Below, piece after piece: positions 1 to 7,736 of a stretch of 18,546 bases of DNA. The first letter of the stretch is position 1. Every line of letters begins with the position of its first letter. The stretch is taken from contig JADHXF010000030.1 in assembly GCA_016783105.1 (NCBI GenBank), forward strand, positions 1 through 18,546, in the 5' to 3' direction. A model generated the notes under the pieces. It had not been told where the DNA came from and ran no database searches. It worked only from the letters and a program-made list of their open reading frames with translations. The DNA comes from Dehalococcoidales bacterium (GTDB taxonomy: Bacteria > Chloroflexota > Dehalococcoidia > Dehalococcoidales > RBG-16-60-22). The position numbers and the translations under genes are program-made.

Positions 1-411
<411 letters not shown>

Positions 412-445
412 CTTCAGAGTTAATATTAGATAGATTTAAAAAGAG

Positions 446-475
446 AAGAGGCGTGTAAAAGCGCCTCTTTTTGTT
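446..475 (+). terminator. Intrinsic terminator after 23S rRNA
   Basis: A perfect 8-bp stem (aagaggcg at 446-453 with cgcctctt at 462-469) closes an 8-nt loop and is followed by a T-rich run. It ends the 23S transcript about 35 nt after the mature 3' end. The reverse-strand gene that stops at 489 could also use the hairpin, although its U-tract on that strand is poorer (a run of A lies before the stem on the plus strand, so it is not absent). Confidence 0.85.
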
Positions 476-488
476 ATTCAATGACAGA

Positions 489-1073
489 CTAATTAGATGG
501 TTCTCCACTTAGGAGTTCTTCAATTCTTTTGTTTACAGGTAATAACTTTTCTAATGTTATGTTATGAATTTCTCTTAATTCACTGTTTAATCTCTTCATA
601 GTTCTAATGTTCCAACTTTCTGGTTGATGAGCAAGCACTGTGACCTCAATTACTTTCTCACCTTCTTTTGCTTGGTTAGTTTGTACTTCTTCTATCATCC
701 GTAAAAGTTGGGAATCACTCAATTGCCCTATAAGTATTTCGAGATTAGCGTCAGCTTCTTTGGATTTTTCAGAAGCTTCTTCCCACCGTCTAATTGCTTC
801 ACTCAATTCTATTTTATCCTCTTTTTTATTAGCCTCTCCCATCTGTACCATCAATCTTAGATGATTGTTTGAAAGTTCCAATGACTGACTTATTGCCTCT
901 CTAAGAGGAATTAGGACCTTCTCCCTTGCTTTTGTCAGTCTGTCAGTGCGTAATTCGTACAAACGCAAGTTAAGTTGAGATCTTGTATTAATATAAGCAA
1001 TGATCGCCGTTATAATAGCACCTACTATTGTGCCAGCTATGGCGATAAGTGCACCTTGTACTATGTCAGACAT
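489..1073 (-). CDS. Hypothetical membrane-anchored coiled-coil protein
   Basis: The product has 194 aa. One hydrophobic segment (about residues 6-28, rich in Ile/Ala/Gly) is followed by a long, charged, strongly helical region (about 33-190) rich in Glu, Lys and Leu, which suggests a coiled coil. It should be anchored by its N-terminus, and the positive-inside rule suggests the helical part faces the cytoplasm. I do not recognise the family and assign no function. A TTG two codons upstream (1079) is possible, but the Shine-Dalgarno AAGGAAG lies 7 nt before the ATG at 1073 and only 1 nt before that TTG, so the ATG is chosen. The gene is AT-rich with A/T-ending codons, unlike the GC-rich genes from 1540 onward. 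Together with its place beside the rRNA gene this hints at an acquired or fast-evolving gene. It is monocistronic and has its own promoter. Confidence 0.75.
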   Translation of the reverse strand: MSDIVQGALIAIAGTIVGAIITAIIAYINTRSQLNLRLYELRTDRLTKAREKVLIPLREAISQSLELSNNHLRLMVQMGEANKKEDKIELSEAIRRWEEASEKSKEADANLEILIGQLSDSQLLRMIEEVQTNQAKEGEKVIEVTVLAHQPESWNIRTMKRLNSELREIHNITLEKLLPVNKRIEELLSGEPSN

Positions 1074-1101
1074 TTGCAAACTTCCTTATCTTGTTACCTT
1101 G

Positions 1102-1129
1102 ATATTACACTGTTGAGTAAAATTGTCAA
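1102..1129 (-). promoter_or_regulatory. Sigma70-type promoter of the 489-1073 gene
   Basis: Reading the reverse strand, a perfect -35 TTGACA (1129-1124) is followed by a 16-nt spacer and a -10 TAATAT (1107-1102). The predicted start near 1095 gives a leader of about 20 nt carrying the AAGGAAG ribosome-binding site and then the ATG at 1073. Confidence 0.75.
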
Positions 1130-1163
1130 GGGTTTCCATAATCTAAATATTATGGGGTGTCTA

Positions 1164-1190
1164 AGAGGGGCTTCCGCCCCTCTTTCTTTT
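1164..1190 (+). terminator. Terminator-like hairpin with no matching gene
   Basis: A perfect 8-bp GC-rich stem (agaggggc at 1164-1171, gcccctct at 1176-1183) with a TTCC loop is followed by a T/C-rich run on the plus strand. No plus-strand gene ends here; the preceding gene lies on the reverse strand. It may block antisense or rRNA read-through, or be left from a lost gene. Its stem is nearly identical to that of the terminator at 3823-3850. Confidence 0.5.
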
Positions 1191-1194
1191 TCTT

Positions 1195-1305
1195 CCCCCT
1201 TTTGTAAAGGGGGATACAGGGGGATTTCTAAATCCCTCTCGGTCTCCCTTTAGGAAAGGGAGACGCTTGGTTTCCCCTTTTGTAAAGGGGGATTAAGGGG
1301 GATTT
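1195..1305 (+). repeat. Cluster of G/C-run palindromes (REP-like)
   Basis: Three short palindromes lie in tandem. Unit 1 is CCCCCTTT-TGT-AAAGGGGG at 1195-1213, followed by atacagggggattt. Unit 2 is GTCTCCCTTT-AGG-AAAGGGAGAC at 1242-1264, a perfect 10-bp stem. Unit 3 repeats unit 1 (CCCCTTTTGTAAAGGGG at 1274-1290) and is followed by gattaagggggattt. Units 1 and 3 share both stem and tail, so they are copies of one element. A related hairpin is at 8351-8376. They resemble dispersed intergenic palindromic repeats; the function is unknown. Confidence 0.65.
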
Positions 1306-1539
1306 AAAAAACATCCAAAAGCTTGAATTCTGATACGTTTAGTGATAAAGTTTATGCGGTGCAAGAAAAGCTTTTGATTGATATAAAAACCGGAGATAGC
1401 TATCTCCCGGAAGTATTCTGGAGGTAGTTTTATTTTGCCTGTTTCTGGATACGCCTTGTTTTTAAAGCTATTATATTAACTTCACTCCATACCTGATTAA
1501 ACCTGGGTAGAGCTGAAGTTTGGAAAGGTATAGCGGCCA
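1306..1539. other. Intergenic region upstream of nfnA
   Basis: This completes the gene-poor stretch 1074-1539. It contains a perfect 16-bp palindrome, GGAGATAGCTATCTCC, at 1392-1407, a possible operator or hairpin. It also has a stop-free run of 34 codons from TTG 1323 to TAG 1427 that reads like protein but has no ribosome-binding site; it may be a gene remnant. Several AT-rich -10 lookalikes occur around 1469-1477 without a convincing -35, so I do not call a promoter for nfnA. Confidence 0.4.
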
Positions 1540-2403
1540 ATGTATAAAATACTGAAACGAGAAGACCTCACCCCCAATATTCACCTCTACAAGTTCGAAG
1601 CTCCGGAAGTGGCCAGGAAGGCCCAGCCCGGTCAATTCGTCGTTATCCGCATTGATGAGAGCGGAGAGCGTATTCCGCTGACGGTGGCTGACTGGGACGA
1701 GAAAGAGGGCAGCGTGACCATGGTCTGCATGGAGGTCGGCACCACCACGCAGCGGCTGGCCACACTGGGAACCGGAGATGCCATCGCCGATTTCGTCGGC
1801 CCACTGGGCAACCCGACGGAAATTGAAAAATTCGGCACCGTCTGCTGCGTGGCGGGCGGTTTCGCCGTGGCGGTGGTCATGCCCATTGCCCGGGCACTGA
1901 AACAGGCGGGCAACAGGGTGATTTCCATACTCGGCGCCCGCAATAAGGAACTGCTCTTCTGGGAAGACGAGCTCCGCAATGTCAGCGATGAGCTCATCGT
2001 TACCACCGATGACGGCTCGTACGGGCGTAAAGGGCTGGTTACCGAGCCGCTGAAAGAGATTCTGGAAAGTAAAAATAAAGCGGACCGCGTCATCGCCATC
2101 GGCCCGAGCATCATGATGAAGTTCTGTGCCCTCACCACCAAGCCCTTCGGGGTAAAGACCATTGTCAGTCTGAACCCGATTATGGTTGACGGCACCGGCA
2201 TGTGCGGTTGCTGCCGGGTATCGGTGGGTGGAGTTACCCGCTTTGCCTGTGTGGACGGCCCTGACTTTGACGGCCATCAGGTGGACTGGGACCTGCTTCT
2301 GGCAAGACAGAAAACCTACCTGGATGAGGAAAAACTTTCTCTGGAACGATGGCGATGTCAGTGTGGCGAGGCATCTGAGTCAGAGACCGGAGGTAAGAAA
2401 TAG
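1540..2403 (+). CDS. nfnA: NADH-dependent ferredoxin:NADP+ oxidoreductase, subunit A (NfnA/SudB-like, PyrK family)
   Basis: The product has 287 aa, the usual length for NfnA. It belongs to the ferredoxin-NADP+ reductase superfamily: an N-terminal FAD-binding barrel with an RIPLTVAD motif (residues 44-51), a nucleotide-binding domain with CCVAGGFAVAV (102-112), and a C-terminal iron-sulfur loop. The loop has Asp217, Cys222, Cys225 and Cys237, fitting the Asp/three-Cys [2Fe-2S] site known for NfnA; Cys224 is also present in the GMCGCCRV motif. In NfnAB this subunit carries NAD(H) and FAD and passes electrons between NADH and the bifurcating flavin of NfnB. The gene ends 2 nt before nfnB, so the two are cotranscribed. 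GGAAAGG lies 11 nt before the ATG. Alternative readings are a sulfide dehydrogenase subunit or a dihydroorotate dehydrogenase electron-transfer subunit; the partner gene favours Nfn. Cytoplasmic. Confidence 0.88.
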   Translation: MYKILKREDLTPNIHLYKFEAPEVARKAQPGQFVVIRIDESGERIPLTVADWDEKEGSVTMVCMEVGTTTQRLATLGTGDAIADFVGPLGNPTEIEKFGTVCCVAGGFAVAVVMPIARALKQAGNRVISILGARNKELLFWEDELRNVSDELIVTTDDGSYGRKGLVTEPLKEILESKNKADRVIAIGPSIMMKFCALTTKPFGVKTIVSLNPIMVDGTGMCGCCRVSVGGVTRFACVDGPDFDGHQVDWDLLLARQKTYLDEEKLSLERWRCQCGEASESETGGKK

Positions 2404-2405
2404 CC

Positions 2406-3800
2406 ATGGCAAAGCTGAATCTGAACCGCATGGAAATGCCCCGGCAGAAGCCAGAGGTACGGGCGAAAAATTACAACGAGGTAGCACTGGGCTACAGCCA
2501 TGAGCAGGCCCTGGAAGAAGCCCAGCGCTGCATCCAGTGTCCCAAGCAACCCTGTAAAGCAGGCTGCCCGGTCCAGGTGGATATTCCCGAGTTCATCCTC
2601 GCCATACGCGATGATAACATGGAGGAAGCGGTACGGATACTGAAGAGCAAAAATGCGCTGCCCGGAATCTGCGGACGGGTCTGCCCTCAGGAAACGCAGT
2701 GCGAGGAGGTCTGCACGCTGGCCAAAAAAGGCGGGCAGGTCGCCATCGGGCGCCTGGAACGCTACGTGGCCGACTGGGAGCGGGAAAATATGGGAGCTCT
2801 GCCGGTAAAGCCGGCCAAACCGAGTGGCAAGAAAGTGGCCGTGGTCGGTTCCGGGCCGGCCGGACTCACGGCGGCGGCTGACCTGGTCAAGATGGGGCAT
2901 GCTACGACCATCTTTGAGGCGCTCCACGTGGCCGGTGGCGTGCTGATGTACGGTATCCCTGAATTCAGATTGCCGAAGGACGTCGTGCAGGGTGAGGTGA
3001 ATTACGTCGCTTCACTGGGCGTGGAGGTCAAGCTCGACTCGGTCGTCGGCAAACTGGTGACCATTGACGAGCTGCTCAAGGACGGCTATGACGCCGTTTT
3101 TCTGGGGACGGGCGCCGGTCTGCCCATGTTCCTCGGCTGCTCCGGCGAGAACCTGAATGGCATTTATTCGGCCAATGAGTTTCTCACGCGGGTCAATCTG
3201 ATGAAGGCATACCAGTTTCCCAGGTATGATACGCCGGTCAGGATTGGCCGGAGAGTGGCGGTGATTGGCGGCGGGAACGTGGCCATGGATTCGGCGCGCT
3301 GCGCCCTGCGACTCGGCGCCGAGAAGGTTTACATTGTCTACCGTCGTTCTGATGCCGAACTGCCCGCACGGCGCGAGGAAGTAGAGAATGCCAAGGAAGA
3401 GGGCATCATTTTCAAGCTGCTGACCAACCCCAAGCAGTTCATTGGTGACGAGCAGAACAACGTCTGCCAGATGGAGTGCCACGAAATGGAGCTTGGTGAG
3501 CCCGACGAGAGCGGTCGGCGCCGGCCCATCGTCAAAGAGGGCAGCGAATTTAAGATTGACGTCGATGTGGCTATCGTGGCGCTGGGCACAACGCCGAACC
3601 CACTTATCGCCCAGACGACGCCTGGGCTGGAGACCGGCAAACGGGGCACGGTGGTGGCGGATGAGGAGACGGGGCAAACGAAGAAGAAACAGGTCTGGGC
3701 GGGTGGCGATATCGTCACTGGCTCCGCCACCGTCATCAGTGCCATGGGCGCTGGCAAAAGGGCGGCGGCGGATATTGACAATTATTTGAAAGGCAAATGA
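2406..3800 (+). CDS. nfnB: NADH-dependent ferredoxin:NADP+ oxidoreductase, subunit B (NfnB; glutamate synthase small-chain family)
   Basis: The product has 464 aa, typical of NfnB. The N-terminal iron-sulfur domain has two cysteine sets, Cys42/45/50/54 and Cys89/93/99/103, for two [4Fe-4S] clusters. An FAD-binding Rossmann motif, VVGSGPAGLTAAADL, starts near residue 147. The family motif GGVLMYGIPEFRLPKD comes next, then an NADPH-binding motif VIGGGNVAMDSARCALRLGA, and near the C-terminus the FAD-contacting AGGDIVTGSATVISAMGAGK. In the complex this subunit holds the bifurcating FAD and couples NADPH oxidation to reduction of ferredoxin and NAD+, or the reverse. The same fold serves as glutamate synthase small chain (gltD), but no large subunit is nearby and an NfnA gene precedes it, so NfnB is preferred. 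A GGAGG about 11 nt upstream lies inside the end of nfnA. A bidirectional terminator follows. Confidence 0.88.
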   Translation: MAKLNLNRMEMPRQKPEVRAKNYNEVALGYSHEQALEEAQRCIQCPKQPCKAGCPVQVDIPEFILAIRDDNMEEAVRILKSKNALPGICGRVCPQETQCEEVCTLAKKGGQVAIGRLERYVADWERENMGALPVKPAKPSGKKVAVVGSGPAGLTAAADLVKMGHATTIFEALHVAGGVLMYGIPEFRLPKDVVQGEVNYVASLGVEVKLDSVVGKLVTIDELLKDGYDAVFLGTGAGLPMFLGCSGENLNGIYSANEFLTRVNLMKAYQFPRYDTPVRIGRRVAVIGGGNVAMDSARCALRLGAEKVYIVYRRSDAELPARREEVENAKEEGIIFKLLTNPKQFIGDEQNNVCQMECHEMELGEPDESGRRRPIVKEGSEFKIDVDVAIVALGTTPNPLIAQTTPGLETGKRGTVVADEETGQTKKKQVWAGGDIVTGSATVISAMGAGKRAAADIDNYLKGK

Positions 3801-3822
3801 GTCTATATCCTGGCTAAGGAGT

Positions 3823-3852
3823 AAAAGAGGGGCTTCAAGCCCCTCTTTTTAT
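3823..3852. terminator. Bidirectional terminator between nfnB and the SDR gene
   Basis: A 12-bp perfect stem (aaaagaggggct at 3823-3834, agcccctctttt at 3838-3849) closes a 3-nt loop. It has T residues on its 3' side on both strands. It sits between convergent genes that end at 3800 and 3852, so it can terminate both. Confidence 0.9.
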
Positions 3853-4646
3853 TACCCCATATGCTGCCCGCCGAGCACATTTATTCTGGTTCCGGTAACA
3901 AATGCTGAGAGGTCGGAGGCAAAGTAGAGCACGGCATTGGCGATGTCCTCTGGCTTGCCCAGTACCTCCGTTTCCACTCCTCCCCTCCGGAACGGTATAG
4001 TCCGGCCCAGGGCCTCAATCTGTGCCGGTCCAAAGGCGGCGCCCTCTGTCAGGATGGGGCCGGGATTGACCACGTTAATGTTGATGCCGTACTTGCCCAG
4101 CCACCGTGCCGCCAGCATGCTCATGCCCATCAGGCCGGCCTTGGAGGCTGAATACGCGGGTGTGGAGAAATAGCCGCCGGCTACCCCGGCCAGCGAGCCT
4201 ATATTTATGATTTTTCCCGAGCGCTGCTCCATCATCGGTTTGATGACCGCCCGCATGCAGTAGAACACGCCGGAAAGGTCGGTGGCAACCTCCTCCGCCC
4301 AGCGCTCGTCGGTCATGTCGAGGAACGGGTTCGCCTTGGAAGGGTCAGCCGTACTGACCGCCTGGGGTAGAACGCCGGCGTTGTTTACCAGTATGTCTAT
4401 CTTACCCCACTTATCAAGCACCTTTTTCACTGAGTTATTCACCTGGGCGCTATCCGATACGTCGGTTCGTATCGCCAGTACTTCTCCTCCACCGGCTCTG
4501 ATTTCCTGAGCTGTATTCTCCAGCGGCCCTGGAGTACGTGCCCAGATTGATACTCTGGCGCCTTCTCTGACCAGGGTCATCGCGATTGCTTTGCCAAGTC
4601 CTCGGCTGGCGCCGGTAACAATGGCCACCTTGTCTTTGACTAACAT
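3852..4646 (-). CDS. SDR family NAD(P)-dependent oxidoreductase (FabG-like)
   Basis: The product has 264 aa, a classical short-chain dehydrogenase/reductase. It has the cofactor motif TGASRGLG (11-18), NNAG (88-91), and a catalytic Ser151, Tyr165, Lys169 set in the usual order (YSASK at 165-169). Arg37 after the second beta strand is compatible with NADP(H) preference; Asp62 is the usual adenine contact. A short insertion around 98-111 precedes the helix that leads to the active site. The substrate cannot be read from the sequence: 3-oxoacyl reductases, sugar and alcohol dehydrogenases all share this pattern. An upstream in-frame ATG (4664) would put the ribosome-binding site inside the gene, whereas AAAGGAGG lies 4 nt before the ATG at 4646, so the shorter form is chosen. 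It is monocistronic, diverging from the small gene at 4817 and converging with nfnB. Confidence 0.88.
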   Translation of the reverse strand: MLVKDKVAIVTGASRGLGKAIAMTLVREGARVSIWARTPGPLENTAQEIRAGGGEVLAIRTDVSDSAQVNNSVKKVLDKWGKIDILVNNAGVLPQAVSTADPSKANPFLDMTDERWAEEVATDLSGVFYCMRAVIKPMMEQRSGKIINIGSLAGVAGGYFSTPAYSASKAGLMGMSMLAARWLGKYGININVVNPGPILTEGAAFGPAQIEALGRTIPFRRGGVETEVLGKPEDIANAVLYFASDLSAFVTGTRINVLGGQHMG

Positions 4647-4816
4647 ACTGCCTCCTTTCGTCATTCGATATTGCGCTGGGTTACGGGAAATTGGCTTTGG
4701 TCATTTTTCGTAACCTGCCTGATTTTAGCAAATTACCAAATTTTAGTACAGATAACTAACCAAATAATAAAACTCACGTTATATATATTGAAAGATTATA
4801 AAGCGGGAGGCTGAAA

Positions 4817-5050
4817 ATGGCGAGAGACAGGTCACTGAGTATGTTGTTAATGGCCTTGTTTGGTATCTCTGGCACCCTTATTCTGGTATTCACCTGGCTG
4901 CAACCCATGCCGGGGATGGAGAGGGTACTGAGCACCGTTCTCGGTGCCATCGGGCTTGGCGTGGCATTGAGCCGGATTCCGCAGTTAAAGTTCCCAAAAG
5001 CAAGGACGGAAGCGGAAAAGGTCCCGGTCGAAGTTAAGACCGGGGACTGA
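4817..5050 (+). CDS. Small two-helix membrane protein, hypothetical
   Basis: The product has 77 aa. Hydrophobic helices lie at about residues 8-28 and 37-52, separated by a short Pro/Gly/Met turn, with a charged Lys/Glu-rich tail (about 58-77). This predicts two membrane spans with both ends on the same side. A good ribosome-binding site, GGGAGG, stands 6 nt before the ATG, and a strong terminator follows at 5081-5115, so it is an independent short transcription unit. I do not recognise the family and assign no function. The base composition resembles the core genes. Confidence 0.75.
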   Translation: MARDRSLSMLLMALFGISGTLILVFTWLQPMPGMERVLSTVLGAIGLGVALSRIPQLKFPKARTEAEKVPVEVKTGD

Positions 5051-5080
5051 AGGCCGTTTCGCTTGGTCATCTGCTTTTTA

Positions 5081-5115
5081 AAAGAGGGAAGCGATACATC
5101 GCTTCCCTTTCTTTT
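5081..5115 (+). terminator. Intrinsic terminator after the small membrane protein gene
   Basis: A 9-bp perfect stem (gggaagcga at 5086-5094, tcgcttccc at 5099-5107) with a TACA loop is followed by TTTCTTTT. Its T-tract overlaps the place where the -35 region of mutS would lie. Confidence 0.9.
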
Positions 5116-5130
5116 ACCCTGCGGTTCTAG

Positions 5131-5136
5131 TAGAAT
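5131..5136 (+). promoter_or_regulatory. Putative -10 box of mutS (leaderless)
   Basis: TAGAAT matches the -10 consensus at five of six positions and ends 9 nt before the mutS ATG, which predicts a transcription start about 3 nt before the start codon. The -35 position (TTTCTT, about 5108-5113) is poor. The mutS gene has no clear Shine-Dalgarno sequence, which fits a near-leaderless transcript. Confidence 0.45.
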
Positions 5137-5145
5137 AGGCCTATC

Positions 5146-7731
5146 ATGGGCGAGCGTGCTACGCCAATCCGACAGCAATACCTCGGGGTCAAGCGGCGAT
5201 ACCCCAACGCCATCGTCCTCTTCCGCCTCGGCGACTTCTATGAGACTTTTGATGAGGACGCGAAGATTGCCTCGCGCGAGCTGGAAATTGTCCTGACGTC
5301 TCGTGAGATGGGCAAGGGGAACAAGGTGCCGCTGGCGGGCATTCCGTACCACGCGCTGGACAACTACCTGGCCCGGCTGATAAATCGCGGCTACAGGGTG
5401 GCCATCTGCGAGCAGGTTACCAAGCCGGGCGAGACGAAAGGCATTGTGCAGAGGGAAGTGGTACGTCTGGTCACGCCGGGTACGGTGGTTGAACCGGGTC
5501 TCCTTGACAGCAAGAGAAACAATTACCTGGTCAGCCTGGTGCTGGGGGAGGAAAAGGCGGGACTTGCCTGCGTTGATATCACCACCAGCGAGTTTTCCGT
5601 AACCGAGCTACCGCTATCACGGTTGACCACAGAGATTAACAGGCTGCAGCCATCGGAGGTAATCGCTGCCCAGAATGCCGACCTGTCGGCTCTGGAATTG
5701 ACCATGCCGCTAAGCCGACTTGACGATTACCGGTATGAGGTTGAGGTGGCGCGGCAGACACTGCTGGACCACTTCGGTGTGAAGACACTCGATGGATTTG
5801 GCTGTGCCGGTCTGCCCCTGGCGGTAAGCGCCGCCGGTGCTGCCATCCATTATATTCAGGAGACACAGAAAAGCGGCCTCGGGCAGATAACCGGCCTGTC
5901 AACGTACTCTGCGGAAGCGTACATGGCGCTGGACACGCAGACGCAGTGCAACCTGGAGATATTTCAGGCCAGCCGTAGCGGTAATGTACAGGGCTCGCTG
6001 CTTTCGGTTATCGACCTGACACGGACGGAGGGAGGGGGGCGGTTGCTCAAACGGTGGCTGGGCCAGCCGTTACTTGACATAAAAAAGCTGAACCAGAGGC
6101 AAGACGCCATCGACTGGTTCAGCGACCATACTCTGGCGCGCACCCGGGCGGTGTCGCTGCTGGGGGAGGTGTCCGACCTGGAAAGATTGACCAACCGGGT
6201 GCGGGGCGGCATTGCCATCCCCCGCGAGCTGGTCACCCTTCGTCGCAGCCTCGAAGTGATACCCGATATAAAAGAGGTACTGGCGGAGGAAGGCGGAAAA
6301 CAGGTTGGCTGGCTGAAAGACGAGCTTAAGCCCTGTCAGGACACGGTCGACCTTATTGCCCGGGCACTGGTTGACGACCCCTCCTCGACCATGGGAGAGG
6401 GGGAGGCCATCAGGCAGGGATTTGCCGAGGAGCTTGACCGCCTGCGTGAGACGTCGAGAAACGCCAAGCAGTACCTGGCCAACCTCGAGCGCAAAGAGCG
6501 GGAACAGACGGGGATAAAGTCGCTGAAAATCGGCTTCAACAACGTATTCGGCTACTACATCGAGGTGTCCAAGTCCAATCTGAGCCAGGTGCCCTCTGAC
6601 TATATCCGCAAGCAGACGCTGGTCGGCGGGGAGAGATACTTCACCGCCGAACTGAAGGAGTACGAGTCGCTAATCCTGAACGCCAAAGACTGCATCACCG
6701 ACCTTGAGACATCGCTTTTTCAGCAGGTCTGCCGGCAGGTGGCGGCGGCCAGCGAGCGCATCATGGCCGTAGCCGTTGCCCTCGCCCACCTCGATGTTTT
6801 CTCCAGCCTGGCCGAGGTCGCGGTGCGCTACCACTACGTCCGCCCCGCGTTGCACGAGGGGAGTGAGATAAACATCAGGCAGGGACGCCACCCGGTGGTG
6901 GAGCAGACGCTGGTAGACGCCCACTTCGTACCCAACGATACATTTCTGTCCAATGATGACGCCCAGCTTATTGTGCTCACCGGCCCGAACATGTCGGGGA
7001 AGTCCACCTATCTGCGGCAGGTGGCCCTGATTGTGCTGCTTGCCCAGGTGGGCAGCTTTGTGCCCGCGGAACAGGCCACCGTTGGCATCGTCGACCGCAT
7101 CTTCACGCGCATCGGCGCCGGGGAGGACATCGCCGCCGGACAGTCCACCTTCATGGTGGAGATGGTGGAGACGGCGAATATATTGCACAATGCCACCCCC
7201 CGCTCCCTGATTATCCTCGACGAGATAGGGCGGGGCACCAGCACCTACGACGGCCTTTCCATCGCTAGGGCGGTGGCCGAGTACATCCACAACAGCCCCC
7301 GGCTGGGCGCCAAGACGCTCTTTGCCACCCACTACCACGAGATGGTGGAGCTGGCCGGTTACCTGCCAAGAGTAAAGAACTTTAACGTGGCGGTGCGGGA
7401 GGAGGGACAGGAGGTCATATTTTTATACAAGATTGTGCCCGGCGGCGTCGACCGCAGCTACGGCATCCACGTTGCCCAGCTGGCCGGCCTGCCCCGCTCC
7501 GTTGTCCACCGCGCCCGCGAGGTTCTGGAAGACCTGGAAGGGGACAGCCGTACGGCGAAGCCATTATCAAAGAAGCGCCGCAGAGAGGCGGCGCAGCAGC
7601 TATCATTTTTACCCCCCAAATCCCCCCTCCTTGAGGAACTGGAAAAACTGGACCTTGACGCCATGAATCCCCTTGAAGCGCTGAACAAGCTGTATGAGAT
7701 GAAGAAGAGGGCGGGGGAGAGTTCAGATTAA
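5146..7731 (+). CDS. mutS: DNA mismatch repair protein MutS
   Basis: The product has 861 aa, close to the usual ~850. MutS binds mispaired or looped-out bases and, in its ATP state, recruits MutL. The N-terminal mismatch-binding domain carries GDFYE with Phe31 and Glu33 of the Phe-X-Glu wedge. The connector, lever and clamp region is full length (RLLKRWLGQPLL near residue 298, the clamp around 430-540). The ATPase domain has Walker A GPNMSGKS (613-620, Lys619), the MutS-specific AGQSTFMVEM, Walker B LIILDEIGRGTSTYDG and the THYHEM His loop. The C-terminal tail ends with the common PLEALNKLYEMKK. No mutL is in the window. Start: ATG 5146, with no convincing ribosome-binding site but a -10 box just upstream. 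The stop is only 5 nt from the stop of the converging gene at 7737, with no terminator between. Confidence 0.98.
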   Translation: MGERATPIRQQYLGVKRRYPNAIVLFRLGDFYETFDEDAKIASRELEIVLTSREMGKGNKVPLAGIPYHALDNYLARLINRGYRVAICEQVTKPGETKGIVQREVVRLVTPGTVVEPGLLDSKRNNYLVSLVLGEEKAGLACVDITTSEFSVTELPLSRLTTEINRLQPSEVIAAQNADLSALELTMPLSRLDDYRYEVEVARQTLLDHFGVKTLDGFGCAGLPLAVSAAGAAIHYIQETQKSGLGQITGLSTYSAEAYMALDTQTQCNLEIFQASRSGNVQGSLLSVIDLTRTEGGGRLLKRWLGQPLLDIKKLNQRQDAIDWFSDHTLARTRAVSLLGEVSDLERLTNRVRGGIAIPRELVTLRRSLEVIPDIKEVLAEEGGKQVGWLKDELKPCQDTVDLIARALVDDPSSTMGEGEAIRQGFAEELDRLRETSRNAKQYLANLERKEREQTGIKSLKIGFNNVFGYYIEVSKSNLSQVPSDYIRKQTLVGGERYFTAELKEYESLILNAKDCITDLETSLFQQVCRQVAAASERIMAVAVALAHLDVFSSLAEVAVRYHYVRPALHEGSEINIRQGRHPVVEQTLVDAHFVPNDTFLSNDDAQLIVLTGPNMSGKSTYLRQVALIVLLAQVGSFVPAEQATVGIVDRIFTRIGAGEDIAAGQSTFMVEMVETANILHNATPRSLIILDEIGRGTSTYDGLSIARAVAEYIHNSPRLGAKTLFATHYHEMVELAGYLPRVKNFNVAVREEGQEVIFLYKIVPGGVDRSYGIHVAQLAGLPRSVVHRAREVLEDLEGDSRTAKPLSKKRRREAAQQLSFLPPKSPLLEELEKLDLDAMNPLEALNKLYEMKKRAGESSD

Positions 7732-7736
7732 TAAAA

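Noticed and set aside
975..1253. Plus-strand ORF of 92 codons opposite the coiled-coil gene
   Set aside because: It starts inside the reverse-strand gene, runs through the palindrome repeats and has no protein-like features.
1471..2277. Long reverse-strand ORF (268 codons) across nfnA
   Set aside because: It is a shadow of the GC-rich nfnA frame; its Gly/His/Ala-rich translation has no family motif and nfnA is unambiguous.
4647..4664. Upstream ATG for the SDR protein (270 aa form)
   Set aside because: It would place AAAGGAGG within the coding sequence; the ATG at 4646 is correctly spaced after it.
4681..4713. Imperfect inverted repeat ttacgggaaa...tttttcgtaa upstream of the SDR gene
   Set aside because: Two mismatches in ten and a 13-nt gap; it could be an operator, but nothing else supports it.
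6670..7338. Reverse-strand ORF of 222 codons inside mutS
   Set aside because: It lies wholly opposite the MutS ATPase domain; the mutS frame is certain and this one has no motif or ribosome-binding site.
7605..7632. C-rich stretch in mutS resembling the 1195-1305 palindromes
   Set aside because: It has no inverted-repeat partner and encodes the normal variable linker (LPPKSPLLEELEKLD) near the MutS C-terminus.
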